NCBI GenBank assembly: GCA_023078555.1
Contig: CM041203.1
Span: 3,453,981 to 3,517,980 of the forward strand
From: Ulva prolifera
Lineage: Eukaryota; Chlorophyta; Ulvophyceae; Ulvales; Ulvaceae
DNA: 64,000 bases
Direction: 5' to 3'
Under the pieces are notes generated by a model that made no database searches, was not told the origin of the DNA, and was given only the letters and a program-made list of their open reading frames with translations. The translations under genes and the position numbers were made by a program. Below are positions 12,901 through 25,141 of this stretch, piece by piece (position 1 is the stretch's first letter; each line of letters starts with the position of its first letter).

Positions 12901-14009
12901 TTGCGTGACATGCAGTACCTTGCATCCATCTTGCTCCACGCTCAGCCATCTTGCTATGTCATGAACATTGGGGATTGTTGCGGAAGCAGCTAAGATGCGC
13001 ATGCTGCTCAGATTCGTGGAAGCAAGCTCGCGCATAGAGCCCAGTGTTCTGAGCCGGCATACCACTCCTGCCTCTAATGTGGGGCCGCGGTCCTCTGACA
13101 ACATATGAACCTCGTCCACTAGAAGAAGTGCTACATCAGATATAAAGCTCATTCCGCCATTGGAAGAATCAAAAAAGCGACGACTGAGGGCATCTAGCTT
13201 CTCTCTGCACCAGATATGCCCATCAAGGTCAGCTCCAGTCACGGCTAATTCTGGCCGTGCGGAGCAGCTGAATGGACTGCACTACGTACGGTGTGGTTGC
13301 AATGATGTCAGCTGTTCCCAGATCTGGACTCTCCAATCCGTCGGAGTCGCCTGTGCACTCAATAATCTGAAGCGCTAGGTGCGCCATACGTGCCTTCCAG
13401 TCCACCACGCGCTCTTGGACGAGGGATTTGTTAGGAGCAACATAAATACACTTATGTCTACCTGCCTGCAAGTTCCAATCACCTGCAGAGCAGCTGCTTC
13501 ATTGGCTTCGATACAGAACGGCTAATCAAAGTTGGTTCTCACGAAACAAGATCTTGAGGCAGCACAGGGTTGGGGCCCTTGCAGCAGCACGCAGTCTTGC
13601 GTACGTAGCTTGATCCACCATACCGTCTGGGTGCATGTGTCTCATGAACAACCGCAGCATGGCAAGTTCCAACACAACCGTCTTCCCCGATCCAGTTGGG
13701 GCAGCGATCACCTGCAGATGGACAAACGTGAAATGCAGAAGAACTTGACGTGGGTGGGACGGTCACAACTGGCGGGAACGCAGTACCATGTTGTGGTCGC
13801 TGCAGAAGCTGTGATGGAAACATTCGCTTTGAACCTGCACACTCAAAACGGCTGCAGATCGCAGGCAGTAGCCCATCAGGCGTAGAGGTCACTGATAGAC
13901 TACCAGAGTGTAGATTTACCGGATTGAAGAGCTTGAACTTGGGGTAGACCGCGTGGAATCGTTCAGGGAGTTCGTCAACTCGATGAAAGCCACTGTAAGC
14001 GGGCGCCAT
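6989..14009 (-). CDS. HFM1: HFM1/MER3-like meiotic ATP-dependent DNA helicase
   Basis: A Ski2-like superfamily 2 helicase of the HFM1/MER3 family, which in other eukaryotes promotes meiotic crossovers by unwinding and stabilising recombination joints in the nucleus. It opens at ATG 14009 with a segment (VDELPERFHAVYPKFKLFNP) typical of the family. An exon reading VQSECFHHSF then joins to the Walker A APTGSGKT near 13,700. DEVH is near 13,130, SATIPN near 12,970, and the motif VI region QMIGRAGRP near 12,100. A winged-helix-like segment follows, then a Sec63-type domain with the LPGIGKLLGEKLL helix-hairpin-helix at about 10,780. The gene has around ten exons. The tail after the Sec63 domain is very long (about 1,000 residues, 10,100-6,989), Ser/Pro/Gln-rich and probably disordered. 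The split GGQ-RRLGIL at about 9,290/9,210 joins the last two exons. Confidence 0.88.
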
Positions 14010-14228
14010 AACAATGAGATAACTCCCTATGAAGAAGATTCCAAATAAAAGCGCACTCCTCTACTACGTCACAATCGGATCGGCTCTACACCAGTATTCC
14101 CGAGCTGTAATGACATGTCGTGGTAAACAACAGACGGCAAGAAACCACAGCATGCATCAAGGAGCGTTTGTGTCGTTAGCATTTCAGCCATCTGGGTCAA
14201 CTTGCCACATTAATCACGCCTACAGCAG

Positions 14229-14567
14229 TTAGCCTGTCGCATCTGCTCGTTGAATGTGAGCGGACGGCATCAAAGCGTCACATGCATGGATCTCTGACAC
14301 AGTCCAGGGCTCGGCCGCGTCTCCACCAGTTCCGAAGAGCCTCTTCAAGCAAGCGCCAAGCCCTGTAGCTTGTAGGTGACAACTTTCCAGCAAGTTGTTT
14401 TGATGCAAAGCGCCCCCATCAGCCAATCTCGTGTGTAACACCACGATCAGACTTTTGCCCAGTGCTCCGCGGCTGTGGGCAGGTACTAGTCCAAGCCATG
14501 GCAGGGGACCTATTTCATCCGCCTCCGAAGAGTTCAGCCTCTGGACGCGACCTGGAGTCCCGGACAT
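14229..14567 (-). CDS. Hypothetical short open frame upstream of HFM1-like gene
   Basis: A 112-codon open frame on the same strand as its neighbours, between the HFM1-like start (14009) and the DHX29-like stop (14728). I recognise no family and see no signal peptide or membrane segment. It could be a small gene, a 5' exon of the HFM1-like gene, or chance. The rest of 14,010-14,727 shows nothing else I can name. Confidence 0.2.
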   Translation of the reverse strand: MSGTPGRVQRLNSSEADEIGPLPWLGLVPAHSRGALGKSLIVVLHTRLADGGALHQNNLLESCHLQATGLGACLKRLFGTGGDAAEPWTVSEIHACDALMPSAHIQRADATG

Positions 14568-14727
14568 TTAGGTGGAGACTTCAATCATCGCGACAGTACT
14601 GTGCTATGGTGACAAAACTGTTGCTACTGCCATTACAGGTTCTGTCGAACTGCTTGTTCTGCAACCACAGAAGACACCATACTTGCAACACGTGAAAATA
14701 TACATCTTTCGATCAGGTGCAATATCA

Positions 14728-17700
14728 TCAAAGCCCATCAGTTCGCAGCAGCTCCAGTAGCACTGTCACTATTGCATTGCTTTCAATGTCTGTCTCTGGC
14801 TGATCCAGCTTAAGTGCCAGCAAGTGATCAACCCGGGCTCGAATCTCCTTCACCAGCACGCCTACTTTTGGCGATGCGTTCAATCTTGCCCAGGAATCGA
14901 GTTTGATCTCTGCTCTTTCATGATCCACAGCCATCTTTCCACCAAACATCAGTAAAGCAAACTTGGGTATGGAGGAGCACTGCCTGACAAAAACCTGCAC
15001 CAATACTCCACTCATGTAGGCATGCTGAAGATTGCTCAACAAATTATGGCCTCACATATTCATGCGGCAAGTGCAAATTATGAGCTTGTCTCATGGAGTA
15101 TGGTAGGAGGTCAAGTACCTTAGATGTTTGGATAATCTCTGTGAACACCATCCATCCTGCAAGACACAGTTAATCACAGCCTGTGGTGACCACCCTCACT
15201 TGTGTGCGACCACTACAGCCATACATCACCGTAGTTTGTGCAGCACGAGGCTGCCATGACCAATTTGTGAGCCAATGCAGTGAAATAGGACAGATTGGCC
15301 ATTCACACACCCGTGTCAAACTTGGTCACGCCCATGTTGACAGATGAAGGATGCACGAACACCCGCCCCTGTGTGCGCTCAAAGAGCTTTGGAATCCCTT
15401 GACCTTCACTTGTCTCAAAGGCTCCTCCAAGCACCTTTGCATACTTGGATGCAGGGTTCTCCACCCGTAAGATCTGAGGGTAGAATCCAGCACAAATGGC
15501 TGCCTTCACGATGCGAGCATCCCCCGAGTTCCTGTCATGGGGATCGTTGTAATCCACCATCTCTCCCCTCCTGACCCGGCCGACATAATCTGCAGGACGA
15601 TATTCATAGGTCACTGTCAATTGTGTGACTATGTAGAAGCCTATAACAAAGGCAAGCATCGCAAGGGAATGCCATACCATGATTGACAAACCCTGTCTCC
15701 AGTAAAGATTTCACCAGATCAGCGCGACTGCTGCGGATACCCAGCATGGCGTCATAGCTCACAAACGAATCCCTACACCATTGCTGGGCCCCTCGGTCTC
15801 CCAAGTCAATGCATGCTTGCAGAAATGCGGCGAATGCGTGTACGGTTGCTAGGTGGTCTGACTTTGCAGCCAAGCTCTCGCCTATGATCTCTTTCCTGGC
15901 TGCATTCGCCTCTGCACGGGCGGCTTCTGGGGAAAGGAACACAGGCCGCCCGTAGCTGACAGCTGCCGCCACTGTGAGCAGCGGGTCTGTGCACTGCAGC
16001 ATTGCTGCATAGAGAAGCATCTTTCCTGCACTCATTGCACAAGGTGACATCAGCAATGCGTGGCGCCAATAGTGAATGCACTCAAGCACTTGGACACTAC
16101 CGCTCAACGAGCTGTGGTGAACACTTGTGCGCATTTACAGCTTTGCTTGCATGGAATGAACACACCGAGCGCAGGGTCCAGCGGAATCCGTGAGATGTGC
16201 TGGCCAAGGGCACTAAGATGCTCCTCTTCTGTAATGAGCTGGCGGGTTGACAGGAGTTGCAAGGCACGCTGCACCACAGCTGGCTCCGGGGGAGTCAGCG
16301 CCTGCGCCAGTGTATCTGCTATCTTGCGTTCGGGGAGTGTTGCCTTCACATGCAAGCAGAGAGGCTCCAAAGGGACGCGTTTCATTTCCGGGAGCTGGTG
16401 TTCGCTCAGCTGCTTCCACTGGAGCCTCGAGAACAGCCGAATGCACACTCCTGGCCTGCAGGCGTCGCAAATATGCTGGCGTGCGGTGCAATTTGTTCCA
16501 TTGAAGGCACCAATTGGTTCTGCCACAAGGCAGATCGGCAGGCAGTTGGCCTCATACACCGCACCTGACACGGCCGGCACGCCCACGCCGCTGCTTCGCA
16601 GCCGCCTGGCTAACCCAAGTGTCTGCGAGGCGGGTGATCCCAGAAGAACTGTCCACCTGGATCTCTTTCATCTTGCCTGTGTCAATGACAACGGTCACGT
16701 CATCAATGGTGACAGACCTGCATACAAATGCCGATACGTGTCGGCAAATGAAGGCAGCAGCTGTCCCATTCCTTGTAATGTGAGCTACATGGAACGAGCT
16801 CAAGCAGAGCTCGGTCAATGGCTACTCAATCAGGTGTCACAGCTAAATTCAAAACATGACAAGTGCGCACGTTTCAGCAATGTTGGTCGATAGGACGATC
16901 TTCCGGCAATGCTTGCCAAATCGACGGAAGACAGCCTGCTGCTGAGCGGGACCAAGAGAACCATGCAGGGGCAAGATCTGGGCCTCATCCCCATCAAGAG
17001 CCCGCTTCAGGGATGCACTGGCCTTTAGTTGCTTTTCCAGTTTCGAAATTTCTATTGATCCAGGCAGAAACACTAGAATAGCTCCTGGACCATCTAACTT
17101 CCCAACACGGCTGAGATCAGTTCCTTTCAGACCCGGCCAGTCTTGCAACAGTGCAGACTCCCCATGCGATCCTTCCGCCTCCACAACGTAAGCGATAGCT
17201 GCTTCTACTATGCTGTAGTCAATGGAAGACTCATCAGCTTCTGCAATAGACTTCAACACAGTATGGCTACATGGGTTGCCTGTAAACTCATTGAGAGCCT
17301 TCAGCCTCTCCAGCCGTTTATCAACCTCAGCTTCCTTGAGCTTGCCCGAAGTGCACGAAACCTTTTTCCCTGTACACCACATAGCTCTGAACATGTGACA
17401 AATTTCCAGGAGATGGACGGCAGGAAGACCGGCACACTCCAGAATGCTTCAGCTGGTCACAGAGTCCACAGCCATCTGATCTCGCGTTACATACATGTCA
17501 ACCGGCTTACCATGCATCAAGGATTTGTGAGAGTATGTACCGGCAGAGAATACATTTGTGACAAGGCGGAAATGGGGACCGAATCTCGCGTACATGGACG
17601 GGTTAAAAATGGTGAAGAGGGGCCTGGTGTATGGGCCCAACATCCCTGGCGCCTTGAAATATAGCCTCGAGTCACATGACAAGCCAGCTCACCAGTGTCA

Positions 17701-20700
17701 GGGTGTGGCAGAATCAAACAGAGCGTGAGTTGTACGCTTTCAGTATCTGGGCATCAACATGCGTGTTTCTTGAGTCCTCTGTTGGTCGACAACGGGATCC
17801 GCACCTTGGTTGCTAATGGCCGTAAGAGCATCTTCAAGATGCAGCTCCCTCACTGGATAAGTGAATCCCGGGATCTCAACTGTGCAGACCTGCGACTGGC
17901 CTTTCACCCGAGGTAGGGTCTCATCAAAGTAGCTTGCAAAGAGGTCTGCATCCGCTGTGGCTGACATCAGCACGAGCCGCAGGTTCACGTTCTTCTGCAG
18001 CACGTCCCTCAGCAGCAGAAGCAGCAGGTCAGAATCGAGGCTTCGTTCGTGCACCTCATCAACAATGATATGTGTCACATCTGCAAGCTCTCGGTCTGAC
18101 GTGAGCCTTCTGAGCAGAATCCCAGTAGTGCAGAAGAGAAGGTGAGTCTCCTGGGACATCTTCTTTTCCAGCCGGATGGAGTATCCGACAGTCGACCCTG
18201 CCTTCTGCAGCATTTCATCTGACACCCGGTTGGCCAGTGCGATGGCAGGAAGGCGCCGTGGCTGTGTACAGATGATGTTTGCAGCCCCGCCTCTGCCACA
18301 ATCAATCTCATGCTCAAGAATGTACTGTGGTACCTGCACAATACCACTGTGGTGCACGGGTTCTCCCTAAAATGATAACTTGTGATGGGTCACTCCAGCA
18401 ATTGGAATCTGACACTGGTCGCACAACCGCCACAAGCGCAGCGGGACAACAGCATCATGGCTGTGGAACAACCGGGCAGCGCAAAGCCTGTTTTCGCATC
18501 GTTCACAAAGACGGCATCTAGGAAGTGTGGCTGCCGGATCTTGACCATCAGGCTCAGCAGCCGGTTGCAACAAGTTGTTGGTCACAACAGTGAAATGTGC
18601 ATGTACTTCAAAGACTGGCTGTCTATCAACGCATGCAAGCCTCACCTGAGTTGATTTACCGCATCCCGTGGCTCCACTAATCACTGTGACCCTGTGCTCA
18701 CAGACGGCAGCAAGGACATCCTGCCGCTTGCCATGTGCAGGCAGCTTCTGCCGTGCTGCCAGCATCTTCTTGCCAGGGCCTGTGCTCTGGTTGTCCGCCA
18801 TCAGCCGTGCAAGCCTCTTGGCCTCTTTTTCAGCATATTCTGGCGACATGCGTGCAGGCCGCGAGCGCTTGGAAGGCTGCTTCGTTGGCCCCAGCTTTCG
18901 CCCATGCACCGCAGCATTCCCACCTTGCTGCTGGACTGTGTCAACCTCACCCTGCAGAATAGAGCTCCAGCGCAGTGACGCCACAATCGGGTTGGGTGGC
19001 TCAGCCTTCAGGATCGTGTCAAGGTTACTATACGCCTGATGTAGCATCTCCTCGCCCAAGCACACCTGCTGCAAATGCGCAAGAATGCTGGCCGTAATGT
19101 GCAGTCGTACAGGAGGCGGCAGCGAGGGGCACCGCACACACACAAGCGGCAGCGTCAGTGGGTACCCACAGCCCTCCCACAGCACCATCCCCAGCTGCAT
19201 ATACTGCTGTTCATGGACTGGCGCCGCATTTGCACTCCGGTATGCTTCTACCATCGCGTCCGGCACTGCCACCTGGAGAACTGCGCAGTGCTCTGAGGCG
19301 CAGACCACTGTGTCCGGGTACACACTCACACACGCAAACTGTTCATCCCACCACGCCTTGGCCTGTGGGTCTGCACCCTCGTCGGGCTCGAGCCACTGTG
19401 GCTCAAGTACAGCGTCTGCCGCGGGCCCGGCAGCTGCTCCGAACCACTTCAAGACGTCAGCGTCACAGGGGACGCCGCCGTCCAGCTCACACCCCGCCAA
19501 GCTCTGCAACAGCAGCTTCCACGCTGCAGCGACCACGTCTGCTTCACCACTGCACTGCTGCAGCGCAGCATCCACGTCCTCAAAAGAGTAGCCCATGCGG
19601 GTGAGGCACAGCGCTCCAGGAGACATGGCACTGGCGGTCATGCTTGGGTGGCCGGCCGCAAGCCGCACACGCACACTGCTGCCGCCGTGCTTCTGTCGCA
19701 GCGTTGGCGGGAGGTCGTCTTCCGGCAAGTGCATGCACAGCCAGTCCAGGGCGTCTTGGAGGCTGCCTCCACCCTGCAGCCCGAGAGTGACAGCTTTCAC
19801 ATGGCTGTCAGTGCAGCCAATCTGCTTCAGCTGCTTGATGGTGCTTGCCTCGAGGGGCACGCAGCCATAATCATCTGGTGCTAGCGCTGACATCTTGTCA
19901 CTACACACGATCCGATATAGCTCCTGAATGCGGTCGCTGCTGATAGAGACGGCGTTGTTGTTCTTCCTGTGCTTCATCTCCAATTTCTGCTGGCGGGCCT
20001 TCTGCGCCTGCTGCTTCTCTTCCCTGGCGGCACGAGAGGCGGCCTTTGCCTCCTTCTGCTGCCGCAGTTCCCCCAGCCGTGCCCACATCGGTAAAAATTC
20101 CTCGGGCAGGACGCGTTCGAGGGCTCGGTGTCCTGTACGGCATTCCTCATGAGTATCAGAAGGGGAGAAGTGGTCAATCCTTGTTACAAAACTTCGGGTT
20201 GCGGTCAGTGAACGTGCAAATCTGAGCTTTCAGGGATCATATGTGCACCTGCAATGTGATTGAGACCTGCCAGACTTCCTCGCTGCTTTGCATCCTCTTC
20301 ATTGTCTGCAAGCAGTTCGTCCGGCAGGTAGGCAAATTCGTCCTGATCTGTCTTCTTGGGATGAGGGAAGATCACCCGGCATCCGAACTTGCCATTGTCC
20401 CTTGTCTGCACAAGCCGGTGGTTGCAGGAACACTAATTTTGTTTTGGGTTTAAGATGAGCAGCAGCCGAATAATGAAGCATGAGGCATTACCAAAATCTT
20501 GATCTTCGGCTTTGGACGCTTGTCTGATTGGCACTGCTCCAGCAGAAAGAGCTGCGGTGACTTCTTAGTGTAGTACCCTGCTTTGCTGCCAACCTGCATG
20601 ACCTGATTACTACCGCTGCCACCAGTCGCATTTTCAGGCTCCCCCGTATCCGGTGCATCAGCGTCAGCGGCTTCATCTGCGTGCTTTGAAGCTAAATGTG

Positions 20701-21012
20701 TCTTGTACCGATCTTTATGCTGGAAAATTCTTTCGCAGTAGGGGCATTGCAGCTGCTGCTTGCGCTTGTCCACAATGCTGGCGCCTTTGGTGCCCCCGCC
20801 GCTGCCACCACTGCACTAATACAGGACATCAGACTGCAGCTGTGCATTGCAGCCTCGCGGCAGGAAGGTCTTTGTATACCCCTCAAAAGTTGGCAGTGCT
20901 GCATCGCATGCATACGGCTACCAAGCAGTGTGCCCGCGAAAAAAGAGGCAAGCACAGACCTGTAAACATGGTTGGCTTTTTTTTTAGCCTCTCGGTCCTT
21001 GATTCCTCCCAT
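14728..21012 (-). CDS. DHX29-like DExH-box RNA helicase with N-terminal C2H2 zinc finger
   Basis: Starts at ATG 21012 with a Lys-rich exon (MGGIKDREAKKK). It is spliced to a Gly-rich segment and a classical C2H2 finger (C-x2-C-x12-H-x4-H) at about 20,745-20,680. Next come a segment conserved in plant and algal DExH proteins (KSPQLFLLEQC), RVLPEEF, a coiled, basic stretch, a UBA-like region (ALDWLCMHLP) and an RWD-like region. The helicase core has GATGCGKST near 18,670, DEVHERSLDSD near 18,060, SATADADLF, the motif V LSTNIAET near 16,880 and QRRGRAGR near 16,580. The HA2/ratchet and OB-fold regions finish the protein (ICAGFYPQILRVENP near 15,480). DHX29 helps 40S ribosomes scan structured mRNA leaders in animals; plant relatives are DExH4/DExH7. 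Translation initiation is inferred. DHX57 is the closest alternative. Confidence 0.85.
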
Positions 21013-21819
21013 CTGTAGAAGACGATCGTCAGCAAAAATCAAGCTACTGTTGCTAGTCGCTCCGACGATAGCTGGCCTCCCCCACCCCCAACGGTACCAC
21101 GCAAGGCAGTCTACGCAGGCCACACAGTAAAGAGTTTCGGAGCTATCTCTCGGCCGGTTTGTTTGCGGCCACGTCGTCGCCACGCCGACCTGGAATCCGC
21201 CATGCGGCAGTGAAAGAAGGTCTGGGAAGGTTTGGCGGTCCTGAACCTAGGCCTGGCAGTTGTCAGGTGTACAAATCGGGTCTTATGCACAATTACCACA
21301 GCCCCACCAAGCCCAGGATGGTCACCTTGGTCCCTTTGTCGTGTATAATGGGGAATTGAATGCTGTAGTATTCTTCGGCTGCCGATCAGGGGTGGCAGGT
21401 TGATGAGCAGACGGCCAGCCCTGCTGTGCTGGATGGATCTACCTTCCCCATGGCTGATGCTTAGCGTGTTGTTGATCTTATGGTATGCAAGCGGTAAGGT
21501 AGTTTTCGTCTTGATATTTTTCTCTATCGGCTTCTTGCCTGTTCAGAAAAGCCAACTGCACATCACTAGTCAGCTCACCATGCTGGTATGATCTGCCAAC
21601 AATATGTCCTCTTCTAGAGCATACATAGTAAACTCGATCAATTACAGAAGACCTTGTGGGAGGTGAATTAGGCACAGGCCATTGTCGTGTCGGTCACAGT
21701 CCATGGAGACACTGGTACTGCAAGCTTGCCGCAGACGCATGGCACTCTGTGTACGAATGTACCTACAAACCTCAGGGGCCAGGCATGCTACCAGTTCTCG
21801 GAATCCATTCTCAAACCCA
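21013..21819. other. Upstream region of the DHX29-like gene
   Basis: About 800 bp with no gene I can support. It should hold the promoter of the minus-strand helicase gene. The right end leads into a decayed LINE fragment. Confidence 0.3.
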
Positions 21820-22690
21820 TTCACGCATTCATGGCAATAGGCCGGGCACGAGCTCGCACCACAGCCCTACCGGCAACACCTGCCATAGGTTGCAGCCCCA
21901 TTTGGAGCACATGAGGATTCCCTTTGCACAAAGCCACACTCCTCCGGCGCAAAGCATTCGCCACAGACGCACCATGGTCCACCTCACCACACCGAGACGC
22001 AACCTCAGCCAGCTGATGCAGACGTGCCGTAGCAGGCCGCCCCAACCCACCATGTGTCTCATGCGACATTGGCACAAATTCTTATGCATGGGGGTCGTAC
22101 GCACGATATGCATTGCGTTTCTGCACATCTTGCACCGCTGCAGCAGATCCATCCTCCCGAGCCGCTGCGCTGCAATAGGTACTTGCAGGAGGGTTCACAA
22201 CCGACACATCCCCTGTGCACACATTGGTATCAGGCAGCACAAAACATGATGCCCCCTACCTTCGTCCGGGCCATCTCCGTGAACACCTCCTCCAGCTCCT
22301 CCCATTGCGCGGCCGTGGCACGCACCCCAGCCCCAGCCCCTGCGGCACCCTGGCCACCTCGCATCCCCCCGTCCCCCCCCCCCCCCCGGCCTCGGGCACC
22401 TCAGCTCGCGCTGCATTTGGCGAGGGACGCTTCACACAGGCGCGCTGCCCAGCTGTTGCGGCGTCGGTGGCTGGATCTGCCTCCGGCGCCGGCGCCGCAG
22501 CCTCGCGCACTGCCGCTGGCGGCGGTGGGGCTGCAGGCAACGGCCCCGTGAGCGACGTTGCCGCGTGCGCAGGGCCCGCAACTTGGGAGGCAGGCAGTGG
22601 TGGATCAGGGGGGGTTGGGCCCGGCGGGCTGGCGTGGACCTGCTGCGGGGTGTCCGCACCAGGGCTTCAAGTGCTGGCACCCGGATTCTC
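21820..22690 (-). mobile_element. Decayed LINE fragment (linker and putative endonuclease part)
   Basis: On the minus strand 22,690-22,250 encodes a Pro/Ala-rich stretch like the linker that follows the CCHC cluster in the larger copies. At about 22,080-21,820 a segment beginning MSHETHGGLG matches the C-terminal part of the putative endonuclease of the other copies (GTHGRIG near 25,900; ETYGHVG near 61,730). Frame is lost in several places. No reverse transcriptase core is present. The poly-C runs at 22,373-22,388 lie in the linker. Confidence 0.6.
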
Positions 22691-23723
22691 AATCAAGGCT
22701 TAATTTGAAACACCTAATTAGGATTCCTTTTTCATTCGACATACTCGAGTGCAAATGCAGCAAATTAAGGGGTTGTTAAGGCCCTTCATCTGTGCTGTGG
22801 GCACCAAATGAAGGGGTGTTTTAACAGCTTACAATTCAATATGCGCGACTCGTTCCTGCGCAGCCTAACACTGGCATGAGGGGTGAAAAATGGTCACGTT
22901 TGCAAAGGCAATCAAGGCTGTTTGACAGCATGCTGTCACTTTGCAATGCACAGCCGATTGTACAATGCTCCGCCACGCTGTTTTTCATGTGCACTGACAC
23001 CTTATATTTGCTTCTATATGTAGCAGAAAAGTGCAAGGTTTCAAAGAAGAACACATGATAAGAAAATCTCTTTGTGGTTGGCTGTCACACACAGCCACAA
23101 CGCAACAGCACTGGGGACCGCTCGCTGCCAAGTGCCATGCCGAGCTTCCTCGGGCATGAAATAAGCAAGAACAGCGGCGCTGTACATATGACATACCAAA
23201 AGCAACCTTCACCCCACAGATCATTGTGTTCACATGTTGCGCATGATGTGTGTGTCATTGTGGTGCATCAGGTGGCTTTAGCTGAGCCTTCATGGGGCTG
23301 CCAGGCGTGGTCACAAGAGCACAATGCCAAGTTATGTGAATCAATTGCTCCACATGGCAGATTCACAAGTTACAACTTCATCGATTTACTTAGTACAAGT
23401 TATATATTTAACTTGGTCGCGTTAGTCATCGAAAACAGAATTAAGCGTCCATTTAGAGGCCTTAATTAAGTCCAAGTTCGGCTCCAAACCGGCGTCACTT
23501 GTAAATTGCAGCCCTGGTCCGCACGCCATGCACGGACGAATCCCGCTGTGCTCGGGATGTGCGTGGATGCCACACATGCGTGAGAATCAATCTGGCGCCA
23601 TATTTTTTCAACGGTATTGTGGCGCCAGGTCCAGGTGCCCGAGTGTACGTACGTATACATCTTTACATAGCCATATCGAACGGACATTGACAGCTGCGAA
23701 TTCCGGGACCGAGTCCTGTGTTA
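22691..23723. other. Non-coding, AT-richer stretch
   Basis: About 1 kb that is clearly more AT-rich than the flanking LINE pieces. No conserved open frame, RNA gene or repeat family was recognised. It may be unique host DNA between insertions. Confidence 0.3.
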
Positions 23724-23765
23724 CAAGGAGCGGCAAGTAGCACCGCAGGGATCGCACAGCAACAT
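23724..23765 (-). mobile_element. LINE 3'-terminus fragment
   Basis: The plus strand reads GTGTTACAAGGA, then after a few bases GTAGCACCGC. This is the reverse complement of the conserved terminus of the LINE 3' UTR, so a minus-oriented element ends here. Only about 40 nt are recognisable before a plus-oriented copy begins. Confidence 0.55.
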
Positions 23766-24280
23766 AGCCCACGCGGGCAAGGCAGTCTTGACGGGACCGG
23801 GTCCTGTGCGATGACCTCTCAGGCCGGATGGCCTGTGAGCGGCGAGCCGCCAGCCGCCCGCGGCGTCCCCGCCCCTCCCTCGCTGACCGGGCGTCAGGTG
23901 GGGATCGGGCGCTTTCTTGGCCGGCGCGCGCCGCCTCTTCCGTGTGACCCGGCACCCGGACACATTCCCCAGGTGCTGGGCCTTAGGCGTGCTCGGTCCT
24001 GAGCGGGCTGGTGGATGACGGCGCTGCCGTGTTGCTCCGCCGCTCAGGGCTGCTCTGTTCGAGTCAGGATTGCAGCGGGGGGCGGCTGCGGTTGGGGTCT
24101 GGGGGCTGGGGCAGTTGGTCCCCCCAGCGGCTTTCACATTGGGCTGGCTCCAGCCGGGCTGCCAGCTTGGGCCGCCGCGGCCGCACGGGCGGCGGGGTTG
24201 TCTTGCGTGGGGGCGTGGGGGTGCGTGTGTTGGGGGGTTGAGCGGGGACAAGTGTGTGGCTGTGGTGTGGGGGTGCGTGT
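23766..24280 (+). mobile_element. 5'-truncated LINE copy: end of coding region, hairpin and 3' UTR
   Basis: From about 23,775 the sequence (GGCAAGGCAGTCTTGACGGG) matches the last codons of the minus copy at about 61,550. The terminal hairpin follows at 23,818-23,841 (CTC-T-CAGGCC / GGCCTG-T-GAG). A GC- and TG-rich 3' UTR then runs on to 24,280, where it fuses in TG-rich sequence with the minus-oriented copy. Confidence 0.6.
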
Positions 24281-24858
24281 GTGTTACAGGGACAAAGGCA
24301 GCAAGGCGGGCAGTACCGCGAAAGAAGCAAGCAGACGAAGCACACACCCAGACACCCACGCACGCGACACCCACCATGCCCAGAAAACCCATCACCAGCG
24401 CAGCAAACGACACAGATCCGCAGACCGCCAAGCACACACCCACACACCCACACACGCACACACAGACCCCACGGCCCACACACAACAACACAACAACACA
24501 ACCGCTAACACAACAACGCCCGCCGCCGTACGACAGGGCCACACCCACACGCCAGGGCCACACCCAACACACTGCTGCCTGAGGCCGCCCATCATGGCCA
24601 CCCGACTGCTGGGGGCCGCCCTAGCCCCAAACCCCACCCCCACCCCCCCCCCCGAGCCACAGCACACCACGCCAGCCCGGCACACCGCCGCGCAGCCTCG
24701 CCGGCCCACGCCGCACCGTACCCAGGACAATGCATCGCCCAAGCCGTCCCCGCAATCCCTGCACATGCCAACGAAGGCATCCCGCACATCCCGCACATCC
24801 CGCACGAAGGCATCCCGCACATCCCGCACGCCCATGTCCCATGTCCCGCACGCCCATG
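24281..24858 (-). mobile_element. LINE 3' UTR copy
   Basis: The minus-strand 3' end lies at 24,281-24,340 with the full conserved terminus (ACAGGGACAAAGGCAGCAAG, then GCAGTACCGCGAAAGAAG on the plus strand). Upstream in element direction are CA/TG-rich stretches and a block containing GACACAGATCCGCAGACCGC, found again at 32,790-32,830 and 33,190-33,215. A GC-rich block (CTGCTGGGGGCC) is shared with 33,350. No coding part remains. Confidence 0.65.
24775..24855. repeat. Short tandem repeat of CATCCCGCA
   Basis: At least six imperfect copies of the 9-mer CATCCCGCA, with CGAAGG spacers and drifting to CCCATGTCCC at the right. It lies in the LINE 3' UTR copy; the copy at 33,520-33,540 has only one or two units, so the array expanded locally. 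Confidence 0.7.
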
Positions 24859-25060
24859 TGGGGGTGCGTGTGTGCATGTTCAGTGGGGCTGAGGCGGGGC
24901 CCTGTGTGCAGGTGCTTGCTGTGACTTGGCCCTGTGTTCGGGCGGATTCGAGGTGGCTGTCGCCTCCTGACGCGCGTGTTTTAGGTTGTTCGTGTGCTTC
25001 CTCGTTGACCTGGCGGTGCTACCGGCCCCTCCGGCTTTGTCCTTTTAACACAGCAACATA
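24859..25060 (+). mobile_element. LINE 3' UTR terminal fragment
   Basis: Matches, in opposite orientation, 59,535-59,760: shared blocks include GTGCTTGCTGTGACTTGGCC and GGCGGTGCTACCGGCCCCTC. It ends at the conserved terminus CTTTGTCCTTTTAACACA followed by a short CA-like tail. Confidence 0.65.
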
Positions 25061-25141
25061 GCACAGCCAAGCCCACACCACAGCCGCCACCACCACACGC
25101 AGAATGACTGCAAGGCACCACAGCCACGTGGCACTCTGAGT

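Noticed and set aside
21300-21350. CCCTTTGTCGTGTATAAT as a further LINE terminus
   Set aside because: Only the short CTTTGTC core matches; the upstream GGTGCTGCC block is missing.
24048-24065. tRNA-like B box (GTTCGAGTC)
   Set aside because: No A box at the right distance and no cloverleaf; lies in LINE 3' UTR.
24015-25061. Long plus-strand open frame over the GC/CA-rich block
   Set aside because: It crosses three LINE 3' UTR pieces in different orientations, so it cannot be a conserved gene.
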